A stretch of 64,000 nucleotides of DNA from Caballeronia sp. LZ062 (GTDB lineage: Bacteria; Pseudomonadota; Gammaproteobacteria; Burkholderiales; Burkholderiaceae), in assembly GCF_031450785.1 (NCBI RefSeq), contig NZ_JARTWB010000002.1:620001-684000 (forward strand), given 5' to 3'. Position 1 is the stretch's first letter, and each line of letters opens with the position of its first letter. Shown piece by piece: positions 1 through 9,092 of the stretch. The notes under the pieces were generated by a model. That model did no database searches. It saw only the letters and a program-made list of their open reading frames with translations, and was not told where the DNA came from. The translations under genes were made by a program, and so were the position numbers.

Positions 1-118
1 TGAAGGCGCGCGGGAGTTCGACCGGCTTTCCAGGCCGAAAGCTGACGCACGTAAGATGCGCACGATTCCGGGCGCTTGTGTGTGCGCCGTCAAAAGGGAA
101 ACCATAGGCCAATCATCG

Positions 119-871
119 ATGCAAATTCTTCCCGACTCCCTGTCTCTCACCGAGACCGCCTTCTTCTTCGATTTCGACGGCACGCTCGTCGAACTCGCGT
201 CCACGCCCGATGGCATCTTCGTGCCGCGTTCGGTGCCGGATATCCTCGCCGCGCTGCGACGCGCGACCAACAACGCTGTCGCGGTCGTATCGGGGCGCGG
301 TATCGACAATATCGACTCGTTTCTGCAGATTCCGGATCTGCCCGTCGCGGGGATGCACGGCGCCGAGCGCCGCGACGCGAACGGCGACGTCCAGCGCATC
401 GGCTTCAACGACGCGCGGCTTCTGCGCATGGAGCACGTGCTGGAAGGCGTGGTGAGCGCGAATCCCGGCATGCTGCTCGAAATCAAGGGCGCGGCGCTCG
501 CGCTGCACTATCGCAACGCGCCGGATCGCGAGCCGGCCGCGCGCGCGGCCGCCGAGCGCCTCGTCGCCGACTATGCCGATGCCTACGTGCTTCAGCCCGG
601 CAAGATGGTCTACGAGATCAAGCCGAAGGACGTGGACAAGGGCCGCGCGTTGCGCGCCTTCATGGCCGAGCCGCCGTTCACGGGCCGAAAACCTGTCTTT
701 ATCGGCGACGACCTGACGGACGAGAAAGGCTTCGCGGTCGTCAATGAGTTCGATGGTCTCTCCATCAAAGTCGGCCCGGGCGATACGGTGGCGCGCGCGC
801 GGATCGAATCCGTCGAGTTGCTGCTCGACTGGCTGCAAGTGATCGCGGGAACGGCGGGGAAGCACGCGTGA
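119..871 (+). CDS. otsB: Trehalose-6-phosphate phosphatase
   Basis: Dephosphorylates trehalose-6-phosphate to trehalose, the last step of the cytoplasmic OtsA/OtsB osmoprotectant pathway. The 250-aa product has the HAD-superfamily motif DFDGT (nucleophile Asp18, acid/base Asp20) near the N-terminus, VVSGRG near residue 66 and the metal-binding FIGDDLTDE near 194-202, the expected size and motif order for OtsB. An in-frame ATG at 56 would add 21 residues that look unlike the family, so the ATG at 119 is preferred. The stop overlaps the GTG start of otsA by 4 bases, so the two genes are very probably translationally coupled. Confidence 0.93.
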   Translation: MQILPDSLSLTETAFFFDFDGTLVELASTPDGIFVPRSVPDILAALRRATNNAVAVVSGRGIDNIDSFLQIPDLPVAGMHGAERRDANGDVQRIGFNDARLLRMEHVLEGVVSANPGMLLEIKGAALALHYRNAPDREPAARAAAERLVADYADAYVLQPGKMVYEIKPKDVDKGRALRAFMAEPPFTGRKPVFIGDDLTDEKGFAVVNEFDGLSIKVGPGDTVARARIESVELLLDWLQVIAGTAGKHA

Positions 872-2250
872 GCCGTCTGATTATTGTTTCGAACCGGGTC
901 GCGCCAATTTCCGAGGGCGGTCCGGCGGCGGGCGGCCTGGCGGTCGGCGTGTACGACGCGCTCAAGGAAACCGGCGGCGTATGGTTCGGCTGGAGCGGCG
1001 AAGTGCTGTCCACGCCGCCCGACGCCATCACGCTGGAAGAGCACGGACCGGTGACGTTCGCGACCATCGGCCTCGTGCGGCGCGACTACGACCAGTACTA
1101 CCGCGGTTTCTCGAACGCGACGCTCTGGCCCGCGTTTCACTATCGCCCTGATCTGATCGAGTTCGATCGCCACGAATACGACGGCTATTGCCGCGTGAAT
1201 CACTGGCTCGCCGCGCGGCTCGCGCCGCTGCTCCGGCCCGACGATGTCATCTGGGTTCACGACTATCACCTGATTCCGTTCGCGCAGGCGCTCCGCGCGC
1301 TCGGCGTCGAGAATCGCATCGGCTTCTTCCTGCATATTCCGTTTCCCGCGTCGCAGATTCTGTTGAGCGTGCCGCGTCATCGCGAACTGGTCGAGGCGCT
1401 TTGCGCGTTCGATCTGCTCGGCTTTCAGACAGAGCCGGACGTGCGCGCTTTTTGCGATTACGTCGAGACGGAAGCGGACGGCGCGCTCACGCGGCACGCG
1501 GGCAAGCCTGTCGAGATTCGCGCGTTCGGCCAGACGCTGAAGGCGGCGGCGTATCCCATCGGCGTGTACCCGGACGAAGTGCGCGCGCTGGCGAAAGACG
1601 GCGAGGGCGGGCGCGACGTGCAGATCGTCAAGGAGACGCTGCACCAGCGCAAGCTCGTGATGAGCGTGGACCGGCTGGATTACTCGAAGGGGCTCGTCGA
1701 GCGGTTTCGTGCGTTCGAGCGCCTCTTCGAGCACGATCCCGAGCAGCGCAACAACGTGTCCCTGCTTCAGATCGCGCCGCCGACGCGCACGGATGTCGAA
1801 GCCTACCGCGACATCCGCCAGCAACTCGAAGCGGAATCGGGGCGCATCAACGGGCGGTACGCCGAGTTGGACTGGACGCCGATCCGCTATATCCATCGGC
1901 AGTACGAGCGGCCCGTGCTCGCGGCGCTGTTTCGCGAGGCGCATGTCGGCCTCGTCACGCCGCTGCGCGACGGCATGAACCTCGTCGCGAAGGAGTACGT
2001 GTCCGCGCAAAATCCGGACGATCCCGGCGTGCTCGTGCTTTCGCAGTTTGCGGGCGCGGCGCGCGAGCTGACGGCGGCGCTCATCGTGAATCCGCTCGAC
2101 ATAGACGGCATGGCCGACGCGCTCGCCACCGCGCTCACAATGCCGCTCGACGAACGCCGGGCGCGGCATCGCGAGATGTACGGGCAATTGCGCGACAACA
2201 ATGTATCGGTGTGGCGCGACAACTTCCTGCGCGACCTGAAGGCGCGATAG
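868..2250 (+). CDS. otsA: Trehalose-6-phosphate synthase (GT20)
   Basis: Transfers glucose from UDP-glucose (or another NDP-glucose) to glucose-6-phosphate, giving trehalose-6-phosphate. The 460-aa protein has the GT20 hallmarks in order: N-terminal SNRV and GGLAVG donor loop, [16 protein letters not shown], and the C-terminal [13 protein letters not shown] segment. Its length is typical of bacterial OtsA. It starts with GTG inside the otsB stop (GTGA overlap) and ends just before a strong bidirectional terminator. Confidence 0.95.
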   Translation: MSRLIIVSNRVAPISEGGPAAGGLAVGVYDALKETGGVWFGWSGEVLSTPPDAITLEEHGPVTFATIGLVRRDYDQYYRGFSNATLWPAFHYRPDLIEFDRHEYDGYCRVNHWLAARLAPLLRPDDVIWVHDYHLIPFAQALRALGVENRIGFFLHIPFPASQILLSVPRHRELVEALCAFDLLGFQTEPDVRAFCDYVETEADGALTRHAGKPVEIRAFGQTLKAAAYPIGVYPDEVRALAKDGEGGRDVQIVKETLHQRKLVMSVDRLDYSKGLVERFRAFERLFEHDPEQRNNVSLLQIAPPTRTDVEAYRDIRQQLEAESGRINGRYAELDWTPIRYIHRQYERPVLAALFREAHVGLVTPLRDGMNLVAKEYVSAQNPDDPGVLVLSQFAGAARELTAALIVNPLDIDGMADALATALTMPLDERRARHREMYGQLRDNNVSVWRDNFLRDLKAR

Positions 2251-2254
2251 ACGC

Positions 2255-2294
2255 AAAAAAGCCGCGTTTCCCGATCAGGAAACGCGGCTTTTTT
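2255..2294. terminator. Bidirectional rho-independent terminator
   Basis: An 11-bp GC-rich perfect stem (2261-2271 with 2278-2288) and a 6-nt loop are flanked by A6 on one side and T6 on the other. It can therefore terminate both otsA (plus) and the ABC exporter gene (minus), which converge on it. Confidence 0.9.
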
Positions 2295-2304
2295 GATACT
2301 CGCG

Positions 2305-4185
2305 TCAGGCCGGCTGCTTGTGCGGCGTTGCGACGATGGAGGGTAGCTTGCCGTGCTGCTTCGCCAGGAGTTCGCGATACAGCCCCGGACGCTCGCGCAG
2401 TTCTTGCGGCGAGCCGTCGTCGATCACGCGCCCTGCGCTCATCACGATGATGCGGTCGAAGTTCTGCAGCGTCGACAGGCGGTGCGCAATGGCGATCACC
2501 GTGCGGCCGACCATCAGCCGGTCGAGCGCCTGCTGGATCGCTTCCTCGGAGGCGCTGTCGAGCGCGGATGTGGCTTCGTCGAGCAGCAGAATCGGCGCGT
2601 TCTTCAGAATCGCCCGTGCGATGGCGATCCGCTGGCGCTGACCGCCCGACAGCTTCACGCCGCGATCGCCGACGATCGTATCGAAGCCTTCCGGCATCGC
2701 CTCGATGAAGTCGGTGCAGCGCGCCTCGCGTGCGGCGGCGAGCACTTCCTCGCGGCTCGCGTCCGGACGCCCATAAGCGATGTTCTCGAACACCGTGCGA
2801 TGAAACAGCGAAATATCCTGCGGCACGAGCGCAATGGCGTGACGCAAGCTGTCTTGCGTGATGCCGGCGATATCCTGACCGTCGATCTTGATGCTGCCTT
2901 TCTGCGTCTCGTAAAAGCGTTGCAGGAGCGCGAGCACCGTGGACTTGCCCGCGCCCGACTTGCCGATCAGGCCGACGCGCTGCCCCGGCTCGATATGCAG
3001 ATGGAAGTTGTCGAGAATCGGGCGGCGGCGCGGATACGCGAACGTCACGCCTTCGAAATCGACGCGCCCGCCTTGCGGCACGAGTTCCGTCGCATCCGAA
3101 CGATCCGGCATGCCGTGCGGTTCCAGCAGCGTCTGCACGGCTTCGGCGAGACGCGCGACGTGCTGCGTTACATCGACGAGCGCGACGGCGAGATCACGCG
3201 TGCCGTGCAGGATGGTGAAGCCGAGCGAGCTGACGAGCACGATGTCGCCCGAGGTCGCGCGGCCTTGCGACCATAGCCAAAGCGCCCAGCCGAGCAAACC
3301 AGCGGAGAGAATCGCGGTGACCACGGCGTGAAAGAGCCGCAGCTTTTCGAGGTAGAGCAGGCTCTGCTGACGCGCCACCATTTCGGCCTTGACCGTCGAG
3401 CCGAAACGTTTTTGCTCGCGGAACGTCATGCCGAACGCGCGCACGAGCGCCATGTTGCCGATCACGTCGACCAGTTCGCCGTCCACCGACGCCGCCTTCG
3501 ATGCGAAGCTGTGATGCCGCGCCGAGCCGCGCTTCGCGAGCCGATAGAGCACGAGCGCGAGAATGAGGGAGGCGGCCATCAGACCGGCGGCCATCAGCGG
3601 ATTGACCGCGACGATCATCACGATCGCGCCCAGCACCGCGATGCACGGCGGCAGGACGTTCCAGGCCATCACGTTTTCGGACGTGTAAATGGCGTTCGAG
3701 GTCGCGGTGATGCGGCTCGCGAGCATGCCGGGCTGCTTCTCGGAGAAATACGTCGGCGAATGCCCGGACAAGTACGAGAACAGATCTTTGCGCAGATCGC
3801 CCGTGACGATCACGAACACGTGCGCGCCGACCCAGCCGCCGACCCGCCACAGCAGGTTGTCCGCGGCGATCAGGCCGACGAGGATCATGAACGCGCCCCA
3901 GAGCGGGCCGGGGTGGCCGCGCCCTTGACCGAGCACGTCGATCAGATGCTTGATCGCGTATTGCGATGCGAGGGCGCACCCGACGGCCGCGAACACGCTC
4001 GCGAGCACGATGGCATGGGCGATCGGATGCCGGCGGATGTAGCGCATCAGGAACGCGAGCGGACGGTGCGCATAGCTCGCGAGCTTGGCGTTGTGCGCGT
4101 TACGCTGGGAGACGGTGAGTTGGTCCAATGGTCTTTTTGGGTCGTAAAGCGGTTGAGCGTGTGCTGCGCCTTCGGGCGATGCCAT
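2305..4185 (-). CDS. MsbA-like ABC exporter (fused permease/ATPase)
   Basis: Half-size type IV ABC exporter: an N-terminal membrane domain of about six helices (roughly residues 50-340) followed by an ATPase domain. The ATPase has Walker [10 protein letters not shown] at about 408-416, signature LSGGQRQR at about 512, Walker [12 protein letters not shown] near 533 and an H-loop AHR near 567 (626-aa form). It acts as a homodimer in the inner membrane. The family includes MsbA, lipid and peptide exporters and multidrug pumps, and the substrate cannot be told from sequence. An upstream ATG at 4266 would add 27 residues. The internal start at 4185 is preferred because the extra segment looks non-conserved, but neither start has a clear SD. 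Monocistronic. Confidence 0.85.
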   Translation of the reverse strand: MASPEGAAHAQPLYDPKRPLDQLTVSQRNAHNAKLASYAHRPLAFLMRYIRRHPIAHAIVLASVFAAVGCALASQYAIKHLIDVLGQGRGHPGPLWGAFMILVGLIAADNLLWRVGGWVGAHVFVIVTGDLRKDLFSYLSGHSPTYFSEKQPGMLASRITATSNAIYTSENVMAWNVLPPCIAVLGAIVMIVAVNPLMAAGLMAASLILALVLYRLAKRGSARHHSFASKAASVDGELVDVIGNMALVRAFGMTFREQKRFGSTVKAEMVARQQSLLYLEKLRLFHAVVTAILSAGLLGWALWLWSQGRATSGDIVLVSSLGFTILHGTRDLAVALVDVTQHVARLAEAVQTLLEPHGMPDRSDATELVPQGGRVDFEGVTFAYPRRRPILDNFHLHIEPGQRVGLIGKSGAGKSTVLALLQRFYETQKGSIKIDGQDIAGITQDSLRHAIALVPQDISLFHRTVFENIAYGRPDASREEVLAAAREARCTDFIEAMPEGFDTIVGDRGVKLSGGQRQRIAIARAILKNAPILLLDEATSALDSASEEAIQQALDRLMVGRTVIAIAHRLSTLQNFDRIIVMSAGRVIDDGSPQELRERPGLYRELLAKQHGKLPSIVATPHKQPA

Positions 4186-4994
4186 GCGGATGCACTGTCT
4201 GTCCGATGCGTCGGCGTGGCCGGCGCGATCGACATCGACACCGAGGCGGCGCGGCGCCGTCTCCATCGCTGAATTGTAGCCAGTAACCGCGCGTGCGCAC
4301 GTCGTTCAGGCAAATGATGCGCGGCGGATGTTGCCGTCCGTACACCGCTTCGCGCCTTGCCTGGAACCAAAGGCACGTCACATCGGGCTTGGGCGCGCAT
4401 TGTAAGCATATCGCGCGCAATTTTGCGATGAAACGTCGGCTGTCGTTGCCCGCAGCGCTTGAGGCGCTGCGGCGGGAAGCGTCTGCGCGGCAGCGTCGAT
4501 ACAAGCACGGGTTGCGCCAGCATCGCGGATCGATCTCCGTGGATGAAACAGTGCGAGCTTCCTCCCGTGCACTGCGGCGGCACGTGCTCCAATGTAGAAC
4601 AACCTTAATAAACAGGGGTTTGCCAAATGTTTCCCCGGTGTAACAAGGTAAATAAGTTGAAATGACTGCCGGTCGGTGCTGTAAAAGGCTCCATAATTCG
4701 CTCCGGGTTTTCACCGAGTTTTTTTGACAGCTTTCTGTAGGAAGTCGTCAACCGCCGAAGGCCGAGTGCGTTTATTGCTGAGCGCGGCGGATTTTGAGAT
4801 ATGGCTCCGAAGTTGCTTTGTCCGATCGCCGCGCCGGAGCCAGTGGTCAGCGACCACGCTTTTTCACTCGAGCACCAGCCGTTGCGCCGCCGCGCTGCGC
4901 CGTGACCCGCTTTCGCCCGAGCCGAGCGATTCGCTCCCGACGTCGAACATGACAGCCGTACCTTGCCTGACCTTTTATTAGGAGTTTCACGACC
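4186..4994. other. Long intergenic region between the exporter and GT4 genes
   Basis: About 800 bases without a convincing gene. Open frames here overlap on both strands and lack SD sites and family features. The second half (about 4590-4750) is visibly AT-richer than its surroundings and holds the likely promoter of the glycosyltransferase gene. An imperfect inverted repeat, GGGGTTTG...TTTCCCC, lies near 4616-4636. Confidence 0.55.
4657..4685 (+). promoter_or_regulatory. Candidate sigma-70 promoter for the GT4 gene
   Basis: TTGAAA (4657-4662), a 17-base spacer, then TGTAAA (4680-4685). The -35 box matches 5/6 and the -10 box 4/6 of consensus. It would give a leader of about 300 nt before the start at 4995. 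A perfect TTGACA at 4724 lacks a good -10 partner. Confidence 0.4.
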
Positions 4995-6056
4995 ATGCGA
5001 ATCGCTCAAATCGCGCCCCTCCACGAGGCTGTTCCGCCGAAGCTCTACGGCGGCACGGAACGCGTGGTGTCCTATCTGACCGAGGCTCTTGTCGAGGCCG
5101 GACACGACGTCACGCTCTTCGCGAGCGGTGATTCGCAAACGTCCGCGAAGCTCGAAGCCTTCTGGCCGCAAGCGCTGCGTCTCGACCCGACCATCCGCGA
5201 CACGATGGCGCCGCACATGCTGCTGCTCGAAGAAGTCCGCCGCCGCGCCGACGAATTCGACGTGCTGCACTTCCATATCGACTATTACCCGTTCTCGCTG
5301 TTCGCGCGCCAGCCGGTGCCGTTCCTGACGACGATGCACGGCCGTCTCGACCTGCCGGAACTGCAGCCGATCTTCAACACGTTCAACGACGTGCCCGTGG
5401 TGTCGATTTCCGACAACCAGCGCCAGCCGTTGCCGCAGGCCAACTGGCTGTCGACGGTGTACCACGGTCTGCCGGAAAACCTGCTCACGCCGATTCCGAA
5501 CGTGAAGCCCGGCTATCTCGCCTTCCTCGGCCGCATCTCGCCGGAAAAGCGCGTGGATCGCGCCATTCGCATCGCGCAGGCCGCGGGCATGAAGATCAAG
5601 ATCGCCGCGAAGCTGGACAAGGCCGACCGCGCTTACTACGAAGAAGAGATCAAGCCGCTCTTCGCGCTGCCGCACGTCGAGTACATCGGTGAAATCAGCG
5701 AGGCCGAGAAGACCGAGTTCCTCGGCAACGCGCATGCGCTGCTGTTCCCGATCGACTGGCCGGAGCCCTTCGGCCTCGTGATGATCGAGGCGATGGCCTG
5801 CGGCACGCCGGTAATCGCGTTCAATCGCGGCTCGGTGCCGGAAGTGATCGAAAACGGCGTGTCGGGCTTCGTCGTGGAAGACGAACTGTCGGCGATCGCC
5901 GCCGTGAAGCGCCTCGACTCGCTGTCGCGCGCGAAGGTTCGCGAGACGTTCGAGACGCGCTTCTCGTCGAAGGTGATGGCGGCGCGCTACGTGCAGAACT
6001 ACGAAGAACTGCTGCGCCAGAAGCGCCGCACCGTTTTGCGCGAAGCCAACGCCTGA
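4995..6056 (+). CDS. GT4-family glycosyltransferase
   Basis: A 353-aa GT-B fold glycosyltransferase. It has the N-terminal glycine-rich acceptor loop (GGTERVV, about residues 19-25) and the C-terminal donor-binding EX7E motif, EPFGLVMIE (Glu257/Glu265), followed by ACGTPVIAF, which places it in CAZy family GT4. The likely donor is a nucleotide sugar; the acceptor is unknown. The start is fixed by an AGGAG SD at 4980-4984, 10 bases upstream. It stands alone between a long leader and a strong hairpin, so it is not part of an obvious polysaccharide cluster. A trehalose-linked role is possible from position but unsupported. Confidence 0.87.
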   Translation: MRIAQIAPLHEAVPPKLYGGTERVVSYLTEALVEAGHDVTLFASGDSQTSAKLEAFWPQALRLDPTIRDTMAPHMLLLEEVRRRADEFDVLHFHIDYYPFSLFARQPVPFLTTMHGRLDLPELQPIFNTFNDVPVVSISDNQRQPLPQANWLSTVYHGLPENLLTPIPNVKPGYLAFLGRISPEKRVDRAIRIAQAAGMKIKIAAKLDKADRAYYEEEIKPLFALPHVEYIGEISEAEKTEFLGNAHALLFPIDWPEPFGLVMIEAMACGTPVIAFNRGSVPEVIENGVSGFVVEDELSAIAAVKRLDSLSRAKVRETFETRFSSKVMAARYVQNYEELLRQKRRTVLREANA

Positions 6057-6096
6057 TAGCCGTCCGCTGTTCTGTGGCCGCAGCGATGCGGCCCTG

Positions 6097-6134
6097 ACAA
6101 CGCCCCGCGCGCCGAAAGGTGCGCGGGGCGTTGT
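6097..6134 (+). terminator. Strong hairpin after the GT4 gene
   Basis: A 17-bp stem (6097-6113 with 6118-6134) with one G:T pair and a GAAA tetraloop, 40 bases after the stop. There is no T-tract, so it may end transcription weakly or stabilise the 3' end. Confidence 0.6.
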
Positions 6135-6193
6135 CGTAATGGCACAGTCGCGTCGCAATATGAACGCCGCGCGAACTACGCGATGCGAAACCG

Positions 6194-6221
6194 GTGACGG
6201 CCTCCGTAATCTCCCTATAAT
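6194..6221 (+). promoter_or_regulatory. Sigma-70 promoter for the 6312 gene
   Basis: A perfect TATAAT at 6216-6221, with GTGACG (4/6 match to TTGACA) 16 bases upstream. Transcription would start near 6228, about 85 nt before the proposed TTG start. Confidence 0.6.
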
Positions 6222-6311
6222 GTCCGAGCTTTGCGCAACGCAAGGCGCATTTGCCGTCCGCGCACACCGACAAGCGGCGGCAAGCCTCATTCGTGGACAG
6301 GAGCGCACCCT

Positions 6312-7109
6312 TTGGCGAGAACCAAGCAAACCAGCGCGAGCCCCGCACCGGGCGCAGGCACTCTGTTCGCGCTGCGGGCCATCGGCGTAATTCTGGCGGC
6401 CCGGTGGGCGCTGTCGATGTCGCAGATGGGCTACGTCTCTTCGCTGCGCGCGATGACCTCTTCGCCGTGGGCGTGTGTCAATCTCGTCCTGATCTTCCTT
6501 CTGATCGTGTTGCCCGGCGCGAAGCCGCGCCTGGAGCGTCCGCTGCATCCGTTGCCGCAGTGGCTTCGGCAGGCGCTGCGCCTGCTCGCGCTGCTCACGT
6601 TCGGTTTCGCGGTGTTTTCGGTCGGCGCATTCGTGTGGATGTCGGGCTGGCGCCGCTTCGTGCATGCGTTGGCGGAAAGCAACGGCTGGCTCGCGGTCGC
6701 GCCCGCGCTGTATGCGGTCGTCATGTGGATTTGCCGGCCGCGCGCGTTGTGGCGCACGAACATCGCGGCGCGGCGCTTCGCCATCGGGCGTTATGCGATT
6801 TCGCTGGACCCGGTCACGCGCACCGCGATGGTCTGGGCCGAGAGCCGCAAGCTCGGCCAGTACGACGCACGCGAGCTCTCGGTGAAATGGCCTGTCCTGG
6901 CGGCATCGACGCAGCTCGCCGCAGCACCGGTGGCACCGAACGGCATTGCGCGCCGAAGCTGGTTATCGCGACGCCCCAAGGTCGAATTGCTGTGGGATTC
7001 GCCCGCCGCGGCGGGCCACAATCGCACGACCGTCTTTCGCGCGCCGCTTTCCAGCGAAAGCGACCGCAGCGCCGCGCGCGCGCTCGACGCAACGTTGAGC
7101 CAGGTCTGA
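6312..7109 (+). CDS. Hypothetical membrane protein
   Basis: No family recognised. The 265-aa product has about four hydrophobic helices in its first 150 residues (beginning around FALRAIGVILAARW, LVLIFLLIVLPG, LALLTFGFAVFSVGAFVW and WLAVAPALYAVVMW), then a soluble, basic C-terminal half rich in Arg and Ala. The TTG start at 6312 is chosen because an AGGAG SD lies at 6299-6303, 8 bases upstream; a longer frame from 6231 has no SD. It is followed after 51 bases by the DUF2214 gene, so they may share a transcript. Confidence 0.65.
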   Translation: MARTKQTSASPAPGAGTLFALRAIGVILAARWALSMSQMGYVSSLRAMTSSPWACVNLVLIFLLIVLPGAKPRLERPLHPLPQWLRQALRLLALLTFGFAVFSVGAFVWMSGWRRFVHALAESNGWLAVAPALYAVVMWICRPRALWRTNIAARRFAIGRYAISLDPVTRTAMVWAESRKLGQYDARELSVKWPVLAASTQLAAAPVAPNGIARRSWLSRRPKVELLWDSPAAAGHNRTTVFRAPLSSESDRSAARALDATLSQV

Positions 7110-7160
7110 CTCGCATCACGTAGAGCCGTACGTCTTTCTTGTCGATCGTGGGAGGAAAGG

Positions 7161-7634
7161 ATGCTCACACGTTGGTTGCTCGCCGCGCTTCATCTGCTCG
7201 CTTTCGGCTTCGCGCTCGCCTCGGTGCTCGCGCGTGCGCGCGCGTTGCGCCGGCTGGATGCGGCGGAATCAGTGCAAGCAAACGCGCTGCGACTACGGGA
7301 TGTGTTCCGCTCAGACGCGGTATGGGGCATTACGGCTGCGGTGCTGATCGTAACCGGCCTGATGCGCGCATTCGGCGGCTTCGAGAAGGGCGGGGCGTAC
7401 TATCTGCACGAGCCGCTCTTTCACCTGAAGATGACCGCGCTCGTGGTCATTCTGCTTATCGAAGTCTCGCCGATGCTCGCGCTGATCCGCCGGCGCGCGG
7501 CGCTGGCGCAGGGCGGGGCGATCGACCTCACGCGTGCGCGCCGCTTCGCGTGGATGAGCGACCTCGAAGCGGCGCTTGTGATGGTGATGGTGATCGCAGC
7601 GAGCGGGATGGCGCGGGGCGTCTGGGCGACTTGA
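7161..7634 (+). CDS. DUF2214-like membrane protein
   Basis: A 157-aa protein with about four transmembrane helices. It resembles the DUF2214 family of small inner-membrane proteins: the first helix carries LLAALHLLAFG, and the middle has a conserved pattern WGITAAVLIVTGLMRAF...GGAYYLHEPLFHLKM. The function of the family is unknown. A GGAGGAAAGG SD lies directly upstream of the ATG. It is probably cotranscribed with the preceding membrane-protein gene, and a terminator follows. Confidence 0.75.
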   Translation: MLTRWLLAALHLLAFGFALASVLARARALRRLDAAESVQANALRLRDVFRSDAVWGITAAVLIVTGLMRAFGGFEKGGAYYLHEPLFHLKMTALVVILLIEVSPMLALIRRRAALAQGGAIDLTRARRFAWMSDLEAALVMVMVIAASGMARGVWAT

Positions 7635-7659
7635 CTGCGTGGTGCTCGCGCGGAAATGA

Positions 7660-7691
7660 AAAAGGCCCAAGTCGCTAGACTTGGGCCTTTT
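7660..7691. terminator. Bidirectional rho-independent terminator
   Basis: A 14-bp perfect stem (7660-7673 with 7678-7691) with a GCTA loop, A-rich on the left and T-rich on the right. It sits between the DUF2214 gene (plus) and tRNA-Val (minus) and can serve both. Confidence 0.85.
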
Positions 7692-7728
7692 GATCTTCGG
7701 TGTCTTGGCATTACCAGCACCAGAATTC

Positions 7729-7803
7729 TGGTGGGTAGTACTGGGATCGAACCAGTGACCCCTGCCGTGTGAAGGCAGTGCTCTACCGCTGAGCTAACCA
7801 CCC
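7729..7803 (-). tRNA. tRNA-Val (anticodon CAC)
   Basis: A 75-nt cloverleaf on the minus strand. The acceptor stem GGGTGGT pairs with ACTACCC (one G:U), there is a GGTTCGATCC T-arm, and the encoded 3' end is ACCA. The anticodon loop TTCACAC gives CAC, reading GUG (valine). It lies downstream of dnaQ on the same strand, as aspV follows dnaQ in E. coli. Confidence 0.95.
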
Positions 7804-7815
7804 GAAGAGATTGAG

Positions 7816-7844
7816 ATTATGTCAGGACTATCTCGTCTCGTAAA
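7816..7844 (-). promoter_or_regulatory. Promoter of tRNA-Val
   Basis: Read on the minus strand: TTTACG (7844-7839), a 17-base spacer, then CATAAT (7821-7816). The -10 box ends 12 bases before the tRNA 5' end, the normal distance for a stable-RNA promoter. Confidence 0.6.
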
Positions 7845-7870
7845 GCGATTCTTTAAGCAATTTCGAAAAA

Positions 7871-8608
7871 TTATGCGGCGACCGCATCCGGCTCGGTCTG
7901 CGGCGCTTGCGTGCGCCAGACGCTCGTGCCCTTGAGCGCCTTGTCTAGGTCGTTCAGCACCGCTTCGTGCGCGGCGAGTTCTTCGCCGCTCGCCACGATC
8001 ACCGGCAGATCGAGGTCGTCCAGCGCGATGCGCGGCGCAGTCGTCGCGCCCTCCGCTTGCGTGTCGCCCAGCATGTCGATAACGAGGCTTTCCTGGCCGC
8101 GCGTCATCGCCAGATAGACCTCGGCGAGCAGTTCCGAGTCGAGCAGCGCGCCGTGCAGCGTGCGATGCGCGTTGCTGATGCCGAAGCGGTCGCACAGTGC
8201 ATCGAGCGAATTGCGCTTGCCGGGGAACATCTGCTTCGCGTGCGCGAGCGAGTCGATCACGCCGGCGCATATCTCGGACACCTTCGGCAGACCGAGCAGC
8301 GCGAATTCCATGTCGAGAAAGCCGATATCGAAAGGCGCGTTGTGGATGATCAGTTCCGCGCCCTCGATGAAGTCGCGCAGTTGCGCGGCGATTTCCGCGA
8401 ACTTCGGCTTGTCGCTCAGGAATTCGGTCGTGAGGCCGTGCACCGCCAGCGCGCCGGGGTCGCTGTCACGTTCCGGATTGACGTAGAGGTGCAGGTTGTT
8501 GCCCGTCAGCCGCCGATTGATCAGCTCGACGCAGCCGATTTCGATGATCCTGTCGCCCGTGCGAGCGTTCAGGCCGGTGGTTTCAGTGTCCAGTATCAGT
8601 TGGCGCAT
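7871..8608 (-). CDS. dnaQ: DNA polymerase III epsilon subunit (3'-5' proofreading exonuclease)
   Basis: Proofreading exonuclease of the replicative polymerase; binds the alpha subunit and theta/beta-clamp partners. The 245-aa DEDDh exonuclease has Exo I DTETTG (Asp7, Glu9), Exo II HNAPFD (Asp94) and Exo III HGALLD (His152, Asp157), followed by a C-terminal tail of about 70 residues that would contact the clamp and polymerase. It begins 22 bases after rnhA on the same strand, in the conserved yafS-rnhA-dnaQ order. Confidence 0.95.
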   Translation of the reverse strand: MRQLILDTETTGLNARTGDRIIEIGCVELINRRLTGNNLHLYVNPERDSDPGALAVHGLTTEFLSDKPKFAEIAAQLRDFIEGAELIIHNAPFDIGFLDMEFALLGLPKVSEICAGVIDSLAHAKQMFPGKRNSLDALCDRFGISNAHRTLHGALLDSELLAEVYLAMTRGQESLVIDMLGDTQAEGATTAPRIALDDLDLPVIVASGEELAAHEAVLNDLDKALKGTSVWRTQAPQTEPDAVAA

Positions 8609-8630
8609 GAGATTCGTGTCAGTGCTGCGT

Positions 8631-9092
8631 TCAGCTTTCGGCGAGCGATGTCACGCCGCGATTGGCGAGCGCATCGGCGCGTTCGTTTTCGGGATGCCCG
8701 GCGTGTCCTTTGACCCAGCGCCATTCGATCTGATGCTGCGCGACGAGCGCGTCGAGGCGCTTCCATAAGTCGGCGTTCTTCACGGGTGTCTTGGCGGCCG
8801 TCATCCAGTTCTTCTTCTTCCAGCCGTGAATCCACTCGCTGATGCCTTTCTGCACGTATTGCGAGTCGGTATGGATCACGGCGTGGCACGGCCGCTTCAA
8901 CGCTTCTAGCGCGGCGATCACGGCCATCAGTTCCATGCGGTTGTTCGTGGTCGCGGCCTCGCCGCCGAACAGTTCCTTTTCGAGCGAGCCGAAACGCAGT
9001 AGCGCGCCCCAGCCGCCCGGACCGGGATTGCCTTTGCAGGCGCCGTCAGTATAGATGTCGATTACTTTGGCCGATGCGGATTCGTCAGTCAT
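8631..9092 (-). CDS. rnhA: Ribonuclease HI
   Basis: Degrades the RNA strand of RNA:DNA hybrids (primers, R-loops). The 153-aa protein has the catalytic DEDD set in place: Asp16 ([11 protein letters not shown]), Glu54 (NRMELMAV), Asp76 (HTDSQYV) and Asp140 (NERADALA), plus the flexible-loop His130. The start is the ATG at 9092; a longer frame upstream is antisense-like, Arg-rich and overlaps the methyltransferase gene. The methyltransferase stop and this start share one base (TGATG), indicating coupled translation. Confidence 0.96.
   Translation of the reverse strand: MTDESASAKVIDIYTDGACKGNPGPGGWGALLRFGSLEKELFGGEAATTNNRMELMAVIAALEALKRPCHAVIHTDSQYVQKGISEWIHGWKKKNWMTAAKTPVKNADLWKRLDALVAQHQIEWRWVKGHAGHPENERADALANRGVTSLAES

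Noticed and set aside
610..2256. Minus-strand 548-aa frame
   Set aside because: Antisense to otsB/otsA; Arg/His-rich translation typical of a shadow of GC-rich coding sequence, with no family features.
4293..4643. Plus-strand frame in the leader of the GT4 gene (also 4724-4981)
   Set aside because: No SD, no recognisable domain, and overlapping frames on the other strand. Treated as non-coding leader.
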